Below, piece after piece: positions 36,002-45,518 of a stretch of 64,000 nucleotides of DNA. The notes beneath the pieces are model-generated. The model was given only the letters and a program-made list of their open reading frames with translations. It was not told the origin of the DNA and ran no database searches. The translations under genes were made by a program, and so were the position numbers. The first letter of the stretch is position 1; each line of letters opens with the position of its first letter. The DNA is from Methanosarcina sp. 2.H.T.1A.6 (lineage in GTDB: Archaea > Halobacteriota > Methanosarcinia > Methanosarcinales > Methanosarcinaceae), in NCBI RefSeq assembly GCF_000979455.1, contig NZ_JJOY01000041.1, positions 31,220 through 95,219 on the forward strand, written 5' to 3'.

Positions 36002-36244
36002 TTATCCCTTAGCTCCAATGTATCCCTCATCAGTATCTCTTAGTTCTCTCTTGAAAAAAATAAAATGACCACCTTCTAGAGAGTCAAATCCAACCATTTC
36101 CCAGCCATCTTTTCCTAATTGATCCAAAACATCGGGAAGTAGTTTTCCGCTTAGAGAGATTGGTTGACTATTAGAGAATTTGAGAGTGTATACGTCTTCA
36201 TATGACCTACCAGTCGTTAAATAACAATACTCAAATCTATTCAT
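36002..36244 (-). CDS. small DUF4177-like protein
   Basis: 80 residues; the end LGKDGWEMVGFDSLEGGHFI and FFKRE is the characteristic DUF4177 pattern (long helix, then GWExv, then Phe/Lys strand). No function known. AGGTGAACT precedes the ATG at 36244. Confidence 0.7.
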   Translation of the reverse strand: MNRFEYCYLTTGRSYEDVYTLKFSNSQPISLSGKLLPDVLDQLGKDGWEMVGFDSLEGGHFIFFKRELRDTDEGYIGAKG

Positions 36245-36400
36245 TTAGTTCACCTCTCTATGTATTTTCAAATATTTTCCATTTTAACTTATTTCATTCA
36301 CTTTTCAGGGTATAAAATTTGCGTTGGCACACCCCGCTGCAAGCAATGGGGTATTCAACTTAAAGAAAAATAGCTGAGTAAGAGGTTTTTAATTCCCCTC

Positions 36401-38266
36401 TTACCTTAAAAATTTACGAATAAACGGTATGCTGCTGAGCCAGGATTTTCTTGCTTTTGTTTCCGGCTTTTCTACAGGTTTTTCCAGCTTCTTTTCGGAA
36501 TTCTGCGAGCTCTTCTGGTTGTTCTGTGGCTTCTGGTTATCCTGTTGCTTCTGGTTATCCTGTGTCTTTTTCGGGGAATTCTGCGGGTTTTTTGGTTTTT
36601 CCTCAGGTTTTTTCGGAGTTTCTGGTTTTTCCGCGGGCTCCGGGAGTTTCAGCAGAACCTTCAGGTCTTCTTCAACGGTTGCGTTCGGCCTGATATTGAA
36701 GTTTTCGACCAGCACTTTAAGGACGTTCGGAGAGACAAAGGCCGGAAGCGTAGGGCCGAGAGTGATATCTTTTACGCCGAGGCTCAGGAGGGCGAGCAGC
36801 ACGAGCACGGCTTTTTGCTCGTACCAGCCGATGTTGTAGGAAATCGGCAGGTCGTTTATGTCCTTCAGGCCAAAAGCTTCTGCAAGCTTCTGGGCTATTA
36901 CCACAAGCGAGTAAGAGTCATTACACTGCCCGGCATCGATCACTCTTGGGATTCCTCCGATGTCCCCGAGATCCAGCTTGTTGTACCGGTATTTGGCACA
37001 GCCCGCGGTCAGGATCACGGTGTCTTTGGGGAGGGCTTTTGCAAACTCAGTATAGTAGACCCTTTCCTTGTGCCTGCCATCACAGCCTGCCATGACCATG
37101 AACCTGCTGATCTTTCCGGTTTTTACGGCGTCTATGATTTTGTCCGCAACCGAGAGAGCTGCCACATGCGCAAAGCCTCCGATGATTGTCCCGCTTTCCA
37201 GCTGCTCGGGGGGTTTGCAGGTCTTTGCCTGTTCGATGAAGGCGGAGAAATCCTTTGTACCGTCTTCTTTTTCGTAGATGTGGGTTACCCCTTCAAAGCC
37301 CACGACCCCTGTGGTGTAGATCCTGCCAATGTAGGAGTCCTTTGGCGGGATTATACAGTTGGTAGTCATCAGGATCGGGCCGTTGAACTTTTCGAACTCT
37401 TCGTTCTGTTTCCACCAGGCGTTCCCGTAGTTGCCTGCGAAGTTGTCGTACTTCTTGAAAGCCGGGTATGCGTTTGCAGGAAGCATCTCCCCATGGGTGT
37501 AGACATCGATTCCGCTGCCCTTCGTCTGCTCAAGGAGCTGTTCAAGGTCCCACAGGTCATGTCCACTTATGAGGATTCCGGGCCTGTTTATCACACCGAT
37601 GTTGATTGCCGTCGGCTCAGGGTTTCCGTAAGTTTCGGTGTTTGCTTTGTCTAGCAGGGCAAGGGTTGAGACGCCTTTCTGCCCGCATTCCAGAACCAGG
37701 CCGATTAGAGCTTCTACTCCCACGCTGTCATCTGTGGTAGAAACCAGCCCTTTTTCTATGAACTCAAAAATTGATTCGTCTTTATACCCGAGGATATAGG
37801 CATGATGAGCATAAGCCGCCAGCCCCTTCATTCCGTAGGTCAGAAGTTCACGAAGAGACCTGACATCTTCATCCGCAGTTGAGTGGACAGCAACATCCGG
37901 ACGATCTATGTTTTCAGGAGTTACTGTAGCCAAGGCAGGCAGGGCTTTTTCTGAGGATGCCAGCTCAGCGGGCAGTTTTGCCTTAATACCGTCGCGCAGT
38001 TCAAACCCTTTCTGAATAAAGGATTCGATCTGTTTCCCGTCAAAATTGGTATTTGTAAGGGTAGAAAAGAAGCTGTCAAGCACAAACCTGTCGGTTGTTT
38101 CTTCATTAAGGCCTTCAGCCCTTGCTTTCTGGTTATAATATGCGATACTTTTAAGGACATAGAGTAATTTGTCCTGAAGATCCGCAACTTCTCCCTTCTT
38201 TCCGCATACTCCGTTTTTCGTACAGCCTTTTCCGTTAAGTGCTTCCTCGCATTGATTACAGAACAT
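36401..38266 (-). CDS. hcp: hybrid cluster protein (Hcp, hydroxylamine reductase family) with added tail
   Basis: 621 residues. N-terminal cysteines ([20 protein letters not shown]) bind the 4Fe-4S centre. Hybrid-cluster ligands are visible in [42 protein letters not shown] and the late Glu/Lys motif. Hcp proteins act as NO reductases and S-nitrosylases under nitrosative stress. Regular Hcp is about 540-550 residues. Here an extra 85 residues follow: Pro/Lys/Glu/Gln/Asn low complexity ([20 protein letters not shown]) ending in a Trp/Phe-rich amphipathic [14 protein letters not shown]. That tail may anchor or recruit the enzyme. Confidence 0.9.
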   Translation of the reverse strand: MFCNQCEEALNGKGCTKNGVCGKKGEVADLQDKLLYVLKSIAYYNQKARAEGLNEETTDRFVLDSFFSTLTNTNFDGKQIESFIQKGFELRDGIKAKLPAELASSEKALPALATVTPENIDRPDVAVHSTADEDVRSLRELLTYGMKGLAAYAHHAYILGYKDESIFEFIEKGLVSTTDDSVGVEALIGLVLECGQKGVSTLALLDKANTETYGNPEPTAINIGVINRPGILISGHDLWDLEQLLEQTKGSGIDVYTHGEMLPANAYPAFKKYDNFAGNYGNAWWKQNEEFEKFNGPILMTTNCIIPPKDSYIGRIYTTGVVGFEGVTHIYEKEDGTKDFSAFIEQAKTCKPPEQLESGTIIGGFAHVAALSVADKIIDAVKTGKISRFMVMAGCDGRHKERVYYTEFAKALPKDTVILTAGCAKYRYNKLDLGDIGGIPRVIDAGQCNDSYSLVVIAQKLAEAFGLKDINDLPISYNIGWYEQKAVLVLLALLSLGVKDITLGPTLPAFVSPNVLKVLVENFNIRPNATVEEDLKVLLKLPEPAEKPETPKKPEEKPKNPQNSPKKTQDNQKQQDNQKPQNNQKSSQNSEKKLEKPVEKPETKARKSWLSSIPFIRKFLR

Positions 38267-38601
38267 ATTTTATCCACCTCAAATCTGTTTACACAGATAA
38301 TTTGCACAGCTAATTTGCACAGCTAATTTGCACAGTTAATTTCCAATTTTCCCTTTCTTTTCAATGTTTTCTGCGGGTTTTCAATATTTTTTGCAGCGCC
38401 CAAGTGGAGTATATATTTGATACTACTATCATTAGGATACTAGTTGATATGTGATACCAAATCATATATAGCAGACAGTTTCGAAGTGGGTATCAGTATC
38501 GAAACTGATACCAGAGAAAAAGCTTATCAAGATTGGGAAACGGAAAAGCACTAATGAAAAAGGAAAAAACCTGAAAACTGCTTTTTGAGTTTTAATTCGA
38601 A
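38267..38601. promoter_or_regulatory. hcp upstream region with palindrome
   Basis: A perfect 9-bp palindrome GGTATCAGT-ATCGAA-ACTGATACC at 38490-38513 and several GATACTA or GATACC strings (38418-38455) precede hcp. The TATA-like AAATATATACT (minus strand) is near 38410-38420, between palindrome and gene. It is a candidate operator for an unidentified nitrosative- or redox-stress regulator. Confidence 0.5.
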
Positions 38602-38629
38602 TAAAAAAGAAATCGACCCGAAGGTCGAT
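38602..38629 (-). terminator. terminator of the acyl-CoA ligase operon
   Basis: On the minus strand ATCGACC-TTCG-GGTCGAT forms a 7-bp stem with a stable UUCG loop, followed by TTTCTTTTTT. It lies 10 bp after the ligase stop codon. A terminator of this shape is common in bacteria and shows up in some archaea. Confidence 0.75.
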
Positions 38630-38638
38630 AGTACTGAA

Positions 38639-40291
38639 TTAGTTGCCGTTTGTCTCTCTATTTTTCAGAAGCTCCAAAGCCAGTTCTTTGAGCTTGTATT
38701 TCTGGATTTTACCGCTTGCGGTCAGAGGGTACTCATTTACTATGAAGACATGCTTCGGAACCTTATAGCGTGCGATCTTGCTTATAGCATAGTCCCTGAC
38801 ATCGGCTTCCGTAAGGTCTGCACCTTTTTCGGGGATAACAAAGGCTCCTACGAGTTCCCCGTATTTCTTATCGGGTATACCAACAACCTGGGCATCTTTG
38901 ACTCCGGGCATAGCATGCAGGAACTCTTCAATTTCCCGGGGATAGATGTTTTCCCCGCCCCGGATGATCATGTCCTTTATGCGTCCGGTGATCCTGTAAT
39001 AACCTTTTTCGTCACAGGTCCCAAGGTCTCCACTGTGCAGCCAGCCCTCTTCATCGATCACTTTTTTAGTTTCTTCCGGCATCTTGTAGTAACCCTTCAT
39101 GATATTATATCCACGGCAGCAGAGCTCTCCTACTGTGTTAGGAGGCACTGGCTCATTTGTGGATGGGTCAACCACTCTGACTTCAACGCCAGGGAAGGAC
39201 TTTCCCACGGTCTCAACTCTGAGTTCTACGGGATCGTCGATAGTTGTCTGGGTCATTCCCGGAGATGCTTCCGTAAGCCCGTAGACACTCGTGATCTGAT
39301 GGCAGTGCATATCTTTTACGACCTTTTTCATGGCTTCCACGGGGCAGGTAGAACCAGCCATAATCCCGGTCCTCAGGGAAGAGAGGTCGAACATATCAAA
39401 CATGGGATGGGTGTACTCGGCAATGAACATCGTAGGTACGCCGTAAAGTGCGGTACACTTCTCTTTCTGGATTGCAGCAAGCACAAGCAGGGGGTCGAAA
39501 ACCTCAAGCATAACAAGCGTTGCCCTGTGGGTCAGGACAGCCATAACCCCGAGCACGATTCCAAAGCAGTGGAAAAGAGGTACGGGCAGGCAGAGCCGGT
39601 CTTCATGGGTGAATTTCTGGCGGTCGCCAATGGAGAGCCCGTTATTCAGGATATTTTTGCTGGTCAGCATAACGCCTTTCGGAAAACCGGTAGTCCCTGA
39701 GGTGTACTGCATGTTGACCACATCATCCCCGCGAACATTTGCCATAATCTCTTTAAGCTCGTCGTCCGGATAATGGCTGCCAAGGAGCATTAGCTCGCTG
39801 GTGTTGTACATTCCCCTGTGCTTTTCCTGCCCAACATAAATTACGCTCTTCAGGCATGGGAAATTTTTACTTTTCAGGCGCCCTCTTTCGGAACTTTTTA
39901 GCTCAGGAACCAGTTCATTGATAATATTCAGGTAATCAACGTCCCTGAAACTATCGATAAGAGCAAGTGCCTTCATATCTGACTGTTTGAGCACATACTC
40001 AACTTCATGGCTCTTGTAGGCGGTATTTACCGTAACGAGCACTGCCCCGATCTTAGAGGTGGCAAACATGAAGGTAAGCCAATCAGGGACATTCTTTGCC
40101 CAGATCCCTACATGATCTCCCTTTTTTATCCCGATTGCAAGCAGCCCTTTTGCAAGGTTGTTTACCCTTTCATTGAATTGACCGTAAGTAAAACGCAGGT
40201 TACGGTCCGGATAAATGATAAACTCGTGGTCAGGGTCTATAGCTACCTGTTTTTCAAAGTATTCTCCTAGAGAATCTTCTATAAGATGCAT
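38639..40291 (-). CDS. AMP-binding acyl-CoA synthetase
   Basis: 550 residues. ATP/AMP motif [16 protein letters not shown] (about 190), [10 protein letters not shown] (about 325), [20 protein letters not shown] and [19 protein letters not shown] (hinge), catalytic Lys in [11 protein letters not shown]. It activates a carboxylic acid to acyl-CoA via acyl-AMP. By sequence the protein is in the medium/long-chain or aryl-CoA ligase group; substrate unknown. It is followed by a UUCG terminator and preceded by a thioesterase gene, so it may form a controlled acyl-CoA turnover pair. Confidence 0.88.
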   Translation of the reverse strand: MHLIEDSLGEYFEKQVAIDPDHEFIIYPDRNLRFTYGQFNERVNNLAKGLLAIGIKKGDHVGIWAKNVPDWLTFMFATSKIGAVLVTVNTAYKSHEVEYVLKQSDMKALALIDSFRDVDYLNIINELVPELKSSERGRLKSKNFPCLKSVIYVGQEKHRGMYNTSELMLLGSHYPDDELKEIMANVRGDDVVNMQYTSGTTGFPKGVMLTSKNILNNGLSIGDRQKFTHEDRLCLPVPLFHCFGIVLGVMAVLTHRATLVMLEVFDPLLVLAAIQKEKCTALYGVPTMFIAEYTHPMFDMFDLSSLRTGIMAGSTCPVEAMKKVVKDMHCHQITSVYGLTEASPGMTQTTIDDPVELRVETVGKSFPGVEVRVVDPSTNEPVPPNTVGELCCRGYNIMKGYYKMPEETKKVIDEEGWLHSGDLGTCDEKGYYRITGRIKDMIIRGGENIYPREIEEFLHAMPGVKDAQVVGIPDKKYGELVGAFVIPEKGADLTEADVRDYAISKIARYKVPKHVFIVNEYPLTASGKIQKYKLKELALELLKNRETNGN

Positions 40292-40387
40292 GGTTTCAGC
40301 CTCTTTTTCTGGACTACTTTCAGAAACTTCAAGCTTATGAATGGGGGTTTTATATCCAGGCCAGTCAAGGGCGTTCCTGAAGTATAT

Positions 40388-40843
40388 TTAAATCGAGCAG
40401 GGAGAATCCGTATCCGTTTCTGCGTCCACCGGGGAGGCGTCCATTGAAGGGAACATATGCCTTTTAAGGACCTCGCGGATAGATTCCGGAAGGGGGAACG
40501 CTTTCTGGAGTTTGAAGTCGTAATAGACCAGTACTGCCTGGCCTTTGACCTTGAGTTCCCCTTCCTGCCAGGCTTCATGCCCGACAGTAAAGGAACTATT
40601 ACCGATCTTTGCAACAAAGGTCCTGATCTCCACATCGGACCTGAAATACATCTGGTTCACAAAATCAAACTCAGTTCTTACAAGAATCAGGTGCCACACA
40701 TCAGGGCTAAGGTTAAGGTCCGGTGAGAAAAGCCTGAAAATGGAGTTTCTTCCCGTTTCGAACCAGACTGGAAGGACTGTATTGTTTACATGCCCCAGAC
40801 CATCAATATCTCCAAAGCGCGGACTAACATTTATACTGAACAT
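40388..40843 (-). CDS. acyl-CoA thioesterase (4HBT, hotdog fold)
   Basis: 151 residues. RFGDIDGLGHVNNTVLPVWF (about residues 9-28) is the 4-hydroxybenzoyl-CoA thioesterase motif with catalytic Asp near D13, followed by the hot-dog helix and strands. It hydrolyses acyl-CoA thioesters. Same direction as the ligase 97 bp downstream. Confidence 0.85.
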   Translation of the reverse strand: MFSINVSPRFGDIDGLGHVNNTVLPVWFETGRNSIFRLFSPDLNLSPDVWHLILVRTEFDFVNQMYFRSDVEIRTFVAKIGNSSFTVGHEAWQEGELKVKGQAVLVYYDFKLQKAFPLPESIREVLKRHMFPSMDASPVDAETDTDSPCSI

Positions 40844-40950
40844 TCTGGATTCCCTAGCTTTTAATATCTGTACTCAATTACCAATTATTTAATCAAAACT
40901 TCTGCCATTGAAGTCACAGTCTTACTCTCTTACCTACTCAACTGAGGCTC

Positions 40951-41529
40951 TCAGAGAGGAGCATAGACTACAGCCATTATTCGGGCATCTTCTGTTCCCG
41001 CTGCATGGAGGTCATGAGGGACAATGGAATCGTAATAGATGCTGTCTCCGACACTCAGCCTGTGAACATCCTTGCCGTAGAAGATTTCAATTTCTCCGGA
41101 AAGGACGTAGATGAACTCCTCCCCTTCATGAGAAGAGAGTTTGTGGCTTTCCTCAGGAGAGGGATGGATGTCAATGATGAAAGGCTCCATATGGCGGTCT
41201 GCTTTATCCGAGGCAAGAGCGTAAAACTCAAGAGCACTCTTCTTTGGTCTCTCGGTCTTTCCGGAAAAACGGACCACATTTTCGGATAGCCCTGCTCTTA
41301 CCACTACAGGCCCGCTCTGGGGCATGTCGTCTAGAAAAGTCCCGAGACGGACGCCTAAAGCCCGAGCAATCTTTAAAAGAGGGGTTAAGGACGGAACTAG
41401 GGCTCCGTTTTCTAATTGCTGGATTAACTCCACGCTGCTCTGACTGGCTTCGGCCAGTTCTTCAACAGTCATATCCTGGGCTTCTCTAAGATGACGTATC
41501 TTACCGCCGACACGGTTCTCTTCTGACAT
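40951..41529 (-). CDS. XRE-family regulator with cupin domain
   Basis: 192 residues: XRE helix-turn-helix (about 7-65; [40 protein letters not shown]) and a C-terminal cupin (about 110-190; [30 protein letters not shown]). Such regulators sense a small ligand through the cupin. It is the first gene of the regulator-thioesterase-ligase operon and likely controls it; the ligand may be the acid or acyl-CoA. Confidence 0.88.
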   Translation of the reverse strand: MSEENRVGGKIRHLREAQDMTVEELAEASQSSVELIQQLENGALVPSLTPLLKIARALGVRLGTFLDDMPQSGPVVVRAGLSENVVRFSGKTERPKKSALEFYALASDKADRHMEPFIIDIHPSPEESHKLSSHEGEEFIYVLSGEIEIFYGKDVHRLSVGDSIYYDSIVPHDLHAAGTEDARIMAVVYAPL

Positions 41530-42202
41530 AATTCTGTTTCCTCAAACACATTTTTTAGGTAACGGATCTGGCAAAAAAATGTAAACCAGAATCCCTATAA
41601 ACAGCCTGTAAAGCTTATCTCTTTTGTATCTCTCTATTATAAAAAAGTTTTTGAAATGGCGGAACCTACTAAAAAGCGCCAGCTATAGCAATCAGTCTAA
41701 ATAAAAAAGTATTTAGGAACTTACTAAGTTAAATATAGAACTGCTTCTATATAAGATTTATGGCTTCCTAATCAAATTTAAAGTGCGGGTGACTTGGTGC
41801 CATGTGGCAGTGTTGTAGGAGAGATTGTATATATGTACTGTCCGGGATATGGTAGATGTGGGTGACTGCGAAAAATTATATTGCTTTATACACATTTTAT
41901 ATTGCTTTATAGCGCTTTATATACCTTTCATAGCAAGCAAAATCGCGATGCTTAGAACATGCTTTTTCCAGCAAAATTAATCAAAAAATCGGCACAAAAT
42001 ATAATATAAGGAAAAGGGAAAGTTTTGCAGCCCGTACAAATTTATAGCATAAAATGTTCAAAAAGAAGGGTGTTATTTTAATCAGTCGATTTCAGGCAGT
42101 TTTATAGAATAAAATGTTTGTAGACTATAAATCCTTATAAAGGTCTATAAAATAAAATGTTTGTAGACTATAAATCCTTATAAAGGTCTATAAAATAAAA
42201 TG
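41530..42202. other. AT-rich region with repeats, island left edge
   Basis: Gene-free. It holds the promoter of the XRE-cupin operon, ATATTGCTTTATA-like strings at about 41878-41930 and the 43-bp repeat array. The AT content rises from here. Confidence 0.5.
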
Positions 42203-42204
42203 TT
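42041..42204. repeat. 43-bp iteron-like direct repeats
   Basis: Two full copies (42101-42143 and 42144-42186) and a partial third (42187-42204) of TCTATAAAATAAAATGTTTG, TAGACTATAAATCCTTATAA, AGG. A diverged start, TTTATAGCATAAAATGTT, lies at 42041. They run up to the stop codon of the winged-helix gene. Confidence 0.75.
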
Positions 42205-42787
42205 AAGCTTCACCACTCACGGCTTCCTTTACTCGGCTTTCTACGTATAACACATCTTCTATCTTACTGAGATATTGTTTCCCTTCCTCGGTTATAACAT
42301 AATATGGCAATATTTGTTCGGGTAGTAGTTCGAAGTCAGTCGCTGATCGTATCTTGTTCTGTGGAGATCTATCATACGTTTCCATATGCTGAGACTTACC
42401 AACTCGTTTGAGACCTACCCCACGTTTGATTCGCTGTGCATAGTCGGCATATGCGTCTATACCTTTCTTTGTTATTCTATATCGGTATAATCCGTTAGGA
42501 CCTTTTTTCACTAACCGCTTAATGTAAGGCAGTTTTATTATTTTGCCACTTCGTTTTCGTTTATGCTGATACCGTGACATGGCAGCAGATATCGTGGTGT
42601 ATTGAACACCTGTTATTCTTTCAATATCCCTCGTGGTCAGAGGTTCTTTCGAATTATGCAACGCCTCTAATATCCTGAACTTGAGGAAGTTCGTTCTATG
42701 AGCATATCCTACTGCAACGATGTTAACACCTCCCAGAGTTTGGTAACAGATCGAATAGCGATCTCTTGGAACCTTTCTTGGTATCAA
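42203..42787 (-). CDS. winged-helix DNA-binding protein, start uncertain
   Basis: 194 residues in the open frame. From about residue 30 (RTNFLKFRILEALHNSKEPL, TTRDIERITGVQYTTISAAM) a winged-helix domain is clear, followed by a basic wing (HKRKRSGKIIKLPYIKRLVK) and a second helical part. ATG 42787 would overlap the upstream gene by 65 bp. A GGGAGG ribosome site sits at the end of that gene, but no ATG/GTG/TTG follows it in frame before the domain. The true start is undecided. It forms a pair with the upstream small gene, with transcriptional or replication control a likely role. Confidence 0.6.
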   Translation of the reverse strand: MIPRKVPRDRYSICYQTLGGVNIVAVGYAHRTNFLKFRILEALHNSKEPLTTRDIERITGVQYTTISAAMSRYQHKRKRSGKIIKLPYIKRLVKKGPNGLYRYRITKKGIDAYADYAQRIKRGVGLKRVGKSQHMETYDRSPQNKIRSATDFELLPEQILPYYVITEEGKQYLSKIEDVLYVESRVKEAVSGEA

Positions 42788-43034
42788 TCGGTTTAACTTT
42801 TGGTTGGATTATTTTGTTTACTATTTCATCGAGAGCAGATCGCACGATTGGATCCGATTCTTGTGCTGCTATAGCCTGAATCTGATTCGCCGATATAATT
42901 CCATTTTGGCGCTTCGCTTCAATTAGTGCTTTTCTAAACTGTATAACTTTCTCAGTAACTCTTTTGGCTTCAGCATTGATTTCTGCTCTTTCAAGTATAT
43001 ATTTTTCATACTCGTCTCTTGTAACATCTGACAT
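42723..43034 (-). CDS. small helical hypothetical protein
   Basis: 103 residues, mostly charged helices (EYEKYILERAEINAEAKRVT). No family recognised. It overlaps the frame of the following winged-helix gene and shares its transcription direction. TATA-like sequence ATTTTATATAG precedes the ATG at 43034 (minus strand). Confidence 0.5.
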   Translation of the reverse strand: MSDVTRDEYEKYILERAEINAEAKRVTEKVIQFRKALIEAKRQNGIISANQIQAIAAQESDPIVRSALDEIVNKIIQPKVKPIDTKKGSKRSLFDLLPNSGRC

Positions 43035-43129
43035 ATATAGAATATTCGGTGCAAGAGATATAAACTTTTATTTTATATAGTCAAGTAGGGCGATAATTTT
43101 CAGGGTATGTTGAATTGGCGTCTAACTAT

Positions 43130-43270
43130 CATATCCCGAACCCGTTTGTAAGCCTCGGCTATTTAGGGATGGATAAATACTCCAATCTCATCCTATACGA
43201 TTGGCTATGAAGCCGCACGTGGCTTCTAGTAATACGCATGTAGAAAGCTCTGGAGGGGTGTATCAAAAAT
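43130..43270. repeat. diverged direct repeat with conserved hairpin, copy A
   Basis: Runs from ATATCCCGAACCC through TATTTAGGGATGGA, CCTATACGATTGGCTATGA, GAAGCC-GCACGT-GGCTTC and TAGTAATACGCATGTAGAAA to GCTC. The GAAGCC/GGCTTC stem is matched in copy B by GAGGCT/GGCTTC, with G-U pairs keeping the stem. Short frames are not conserved between copies, so it looks like an RNA or an element end. Confidence 0.65.
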
Positions 43271-43675
43271 AGCTTTGTTCCGTCCATTTCATATGAACGG
43301 AATAACTAACAGCTTATAACTTCCTATGAGTACACATACAGTCATAGCAAAGCAATTCTTTAAGAACAACGATTCCAGCGGGATAGTTAATGGACCCGCC
43401 GCGAAATATCATAGGTAATTTTTTAGACTGTACTCAACCATTTCCACAAGCAAGCAGCTCGATTAACTTCTAACATAATTATGCGTTACCTAGGTTATTT
43501 TGTAACGAGTCCTAAGCAATTTGATTTAAAAGAAGGGATAAATCAGATTGGAGTATAACAAGAAAAATAAGTTGATAATTGTCGTTATAGTTCCAAAAGT
43601 AGAATCAACAAATGAATAAAAATAAAGAAAAAATAATTATTTAGAGTATTTATAAATGCAATTTGAAGAGTTATT
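43271..43675. other. AT-rich intergenic region
   Basis: Nothing else supported between copy A and the DUF3467-like gene. Confidence 0.4.
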
Positions 43676-44029
43676 TTATTCTATATGACTTAAATCGACA
43701 TTCATTCTATCTTCATCGATTTCAATTTCTCCGCTTTTGTTTTCATATTCTTCTATTTTTTTACTTAGAGTTAAGAGTAGTTTTTTAGCTGCTTGATTAG
43801 TTAATATTACGAGACCATCGCTGTGAAATTGAACCCGATCCTCAGTTTCAAACTTTTCATTTAATAACTCTATGCGAAAATCGGAATCAGTTTTAGTGAC
43901 AAAAACATTAGTAGCATATGTTTTACTAAAAATTGGAGTGCGAGCTATTGATACTTCTTTTTCCTTCTTTTCGGTAACTATTGGCTCTACACTTTTACCT
44001 TCATTTTTCTCTTCCATATTATACCCCAT
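43676..44029 (-). CDS. DUF3467-like protein
   Basis: 117 residues. A Lys/Glu-rich start is followed by TYATNVFVTKTDSDFRIELL, then DGLVILTNQAAKKLLLTLSK and KIEEYE. This is the pattern of DUF3467 (small beta-barrel then helix, often in mobile elements). Its ATG overlaps the stop codon of the wHTH gene (TAATG), so the two are coupled. Confidence 0.6.
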   Translation of the reverse strand: MGYNMEEKNEGKSVEPIVTEKKEKEVSIARTPIFSKTYATNVFVTKTDSDFRIELLNEKFETEDRVQFHSDGLVILTNQAAKKLLLTLSKKIEEYENKSGEIEIDEDRMNVDLSHIE

Positions 44030-44523
44030 TAAGCGGATGCTGTGGTGGTTTCACCTAAATTATATTCTTGGTGGTTTGATTTTTTATATGGAGATTCTGT
44101 CACTTCAATTATTTCAAGTGATTTCGCTGGAAATATAAGTTCAGATGTCCTGTCAGGATAACAGAAGCAGTCATTCACTTCACAATATGTAATTGGTCCA
44201 ACAACTTCTTTTAGATTTGAAATAATTGTCTTTTCATCATCTTCATATTCTGACAAGAATAATCCATTTGCATATATAACACGAATTAAATTTCTCACAA
44301 TTTCATTTTTTACAAGTTGATAATAATTTGCATTGCTACGTTTTTCTTTTATTTCAATTATCCCGTTATACATTAATTCGGGTAATTTAGAGTTCACGCT
44401 TTGTCTTGATATTCCCACACATTCTGCAATTTCAGTTTGGTTGTATGTAAATGCTGGGTTCTCAGCTAAAAAGTCAATAATTTGTACTGCAACCGTTTTT
44501 CCCAAAATATCTTGTAATGCCAT
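44029..44523 (-). CDS. winged-helix transcription regulator
   Basis: 164 residues. N-terminal winged helix: ILGKTVAVQIIDFLAENPAF, TYNQTEIAECVGISRQSVNS, then KLPELMYNGIIEIKEKR. The C-terminal half contains a Cys-rich YCEVNDCFCYPD. First gene of a coupled pair with the DUF3467-like gene. It may be an autoregulator of the island, by inference only. Confidence 0.7.
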   Translation of the reverse strand: MALQDILGKTVAVQIIDFLAENPAFTYNQTEIAECVGISRQSVNSKLPELMYNGIIEIKEKRSNANYYQLVKNEIVRNLIRVIYANGLFLSEYEDDEKTIISNLKEVVGPITYCEVNDCFCYPDRTSELIFPAKSLEIIEVTESPYKKSNHQEYNLGETTTASA

Positions 44524-44792
44524 ATTTTCTACCCCTCTTTTTGTAACTAATTAAATTTATTAACCTCCAATTACGTTAAATTGTTAAGAAAAACAATCTT
44601 AACATGGCAATTCGAAATAGATAGTTTGGTAACACCTTCATTTTATCCTCAAAGTATCTGTGTTGTACATTACAATATGTAAATATTGTATTTAATCTTA
44701 TTGCCTACCTGTAAATTCTATTTTACAGCTTGTTTTCGTAACCTGCAATATAAACAGCAGGTATATATTGTAAAAAAATTATTAGTAGTCTG

Positions 44793-45125
44793 ATGGAAAT
44801 TGATTGGGAAAAAATTGAGTTTAACGAATATGAATTAATGATTCTAGAAAAACTTTGTCGTAAACCTAGATTTTGTAGAAATGGGCATTACGACGAAAAA
44901 AGCCTTTTTCAAGGCGTTAAATCAGATAAAATCGGTCTAATGAGAAAAGCTATCGACAAATTATATAAACTAGGGATTATACATAAGTATCCAGCGCAAT
45001 CAAGGCCTGATTATTGTTTCCATCAAGAGTATTACCCTTTCGTCCTCGATGTATTAAAGAGATATTCAGGTCAGTATGACTTTATTGATATAGAGACATT
45101 AAATATAAAATACAAAAAACATTAA
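44793..45125 (+). CDS. small winged-helix-like protein
   Basis: 110 residues. The middle (DKIGLMRKAIDKLYKLGIIH) looks like a helix-turn-helix recognition part; the rest is acidic and aromatic-rich. No family assigned. No clear ribosome site, divergent from the regulator at 44523. Confidence 0.5.
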   Translation: MEIDWEKIEFNEYELMILEKLCRKPRFCRNGHYDEKSLFQGVKSDKIGLMRKAIDKLYKLGIIHKYPAQSRPDYCFHQEYYPFVLDVLKRYSGQYDFIDIETLNIKYKKH

Positions 45126-45226
45126 TAAAATATTCTTTTAGTAATTTTCCGTTTTTACATGAACATTTCTAGGAAAACAGACGAAACGTTACAGAGCCCT
45201 ATTATATAAAAAGCATTATTTTTATA

Positions 45227-45469
45227 ATGCAATTAAGTTCTAAAAGAAAACGTCATTTTATCCTCCGACTTTACACAGCATTTGATTTTGGCTCGATCCC
45301 TAATAAACTATACAGAACCGTATGTAGATATGTTTTTGATGCTAGAACAATTAGCAGGTCAGAAAAGCAACTCATATATAAGCACACTCTTTTTATTCGA
45401 CATCTTCATAAAAAATTATTATTGAAGTGGAGAACAAACATAGTAAAAAAGATATTGAGCCTAAAATAG
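45227..45469 (+). CDS. small basic hypothetical protein
   Basis: 80 residues, very Lys/Arg-rich (KRKRHFILRLYTAF, KLLLKWRTNIVKKILSLK). ATG after a TATA-like run (TTATATAAAA at about 45201). No family recognised; it may be a chance frame, but size and spacing fit the island. Confidence 0.35.
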   Translation: MQLSSKRKRHFILRLYTAFDFGSIPNKLYRTVCRYVFDARTISRSEKQLIYKHTLFIRHLHKKLLLKWRTNIVKKILSLK

Positions 45470-45518
45470 GCTATTTTTACCAAAAGTAGTTTATTTCTAA
45501 ATATCTACAAAAACAAAT

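Noticed and set aside
36545..37654. Plus-strand frame of 369 codons
   Set aside because: Antisense to hcp, which has full cluster motifs; shadow.
38585..39700. Plus-strand frame of 371 codons
   Set aside because: Antisense to the acyl-CoA ligase, whose motifs are complete.
42041..42204. CRISPR array
   Set aside because: The repeats are directly abutting with no unique spacers, and no cas genes are present.
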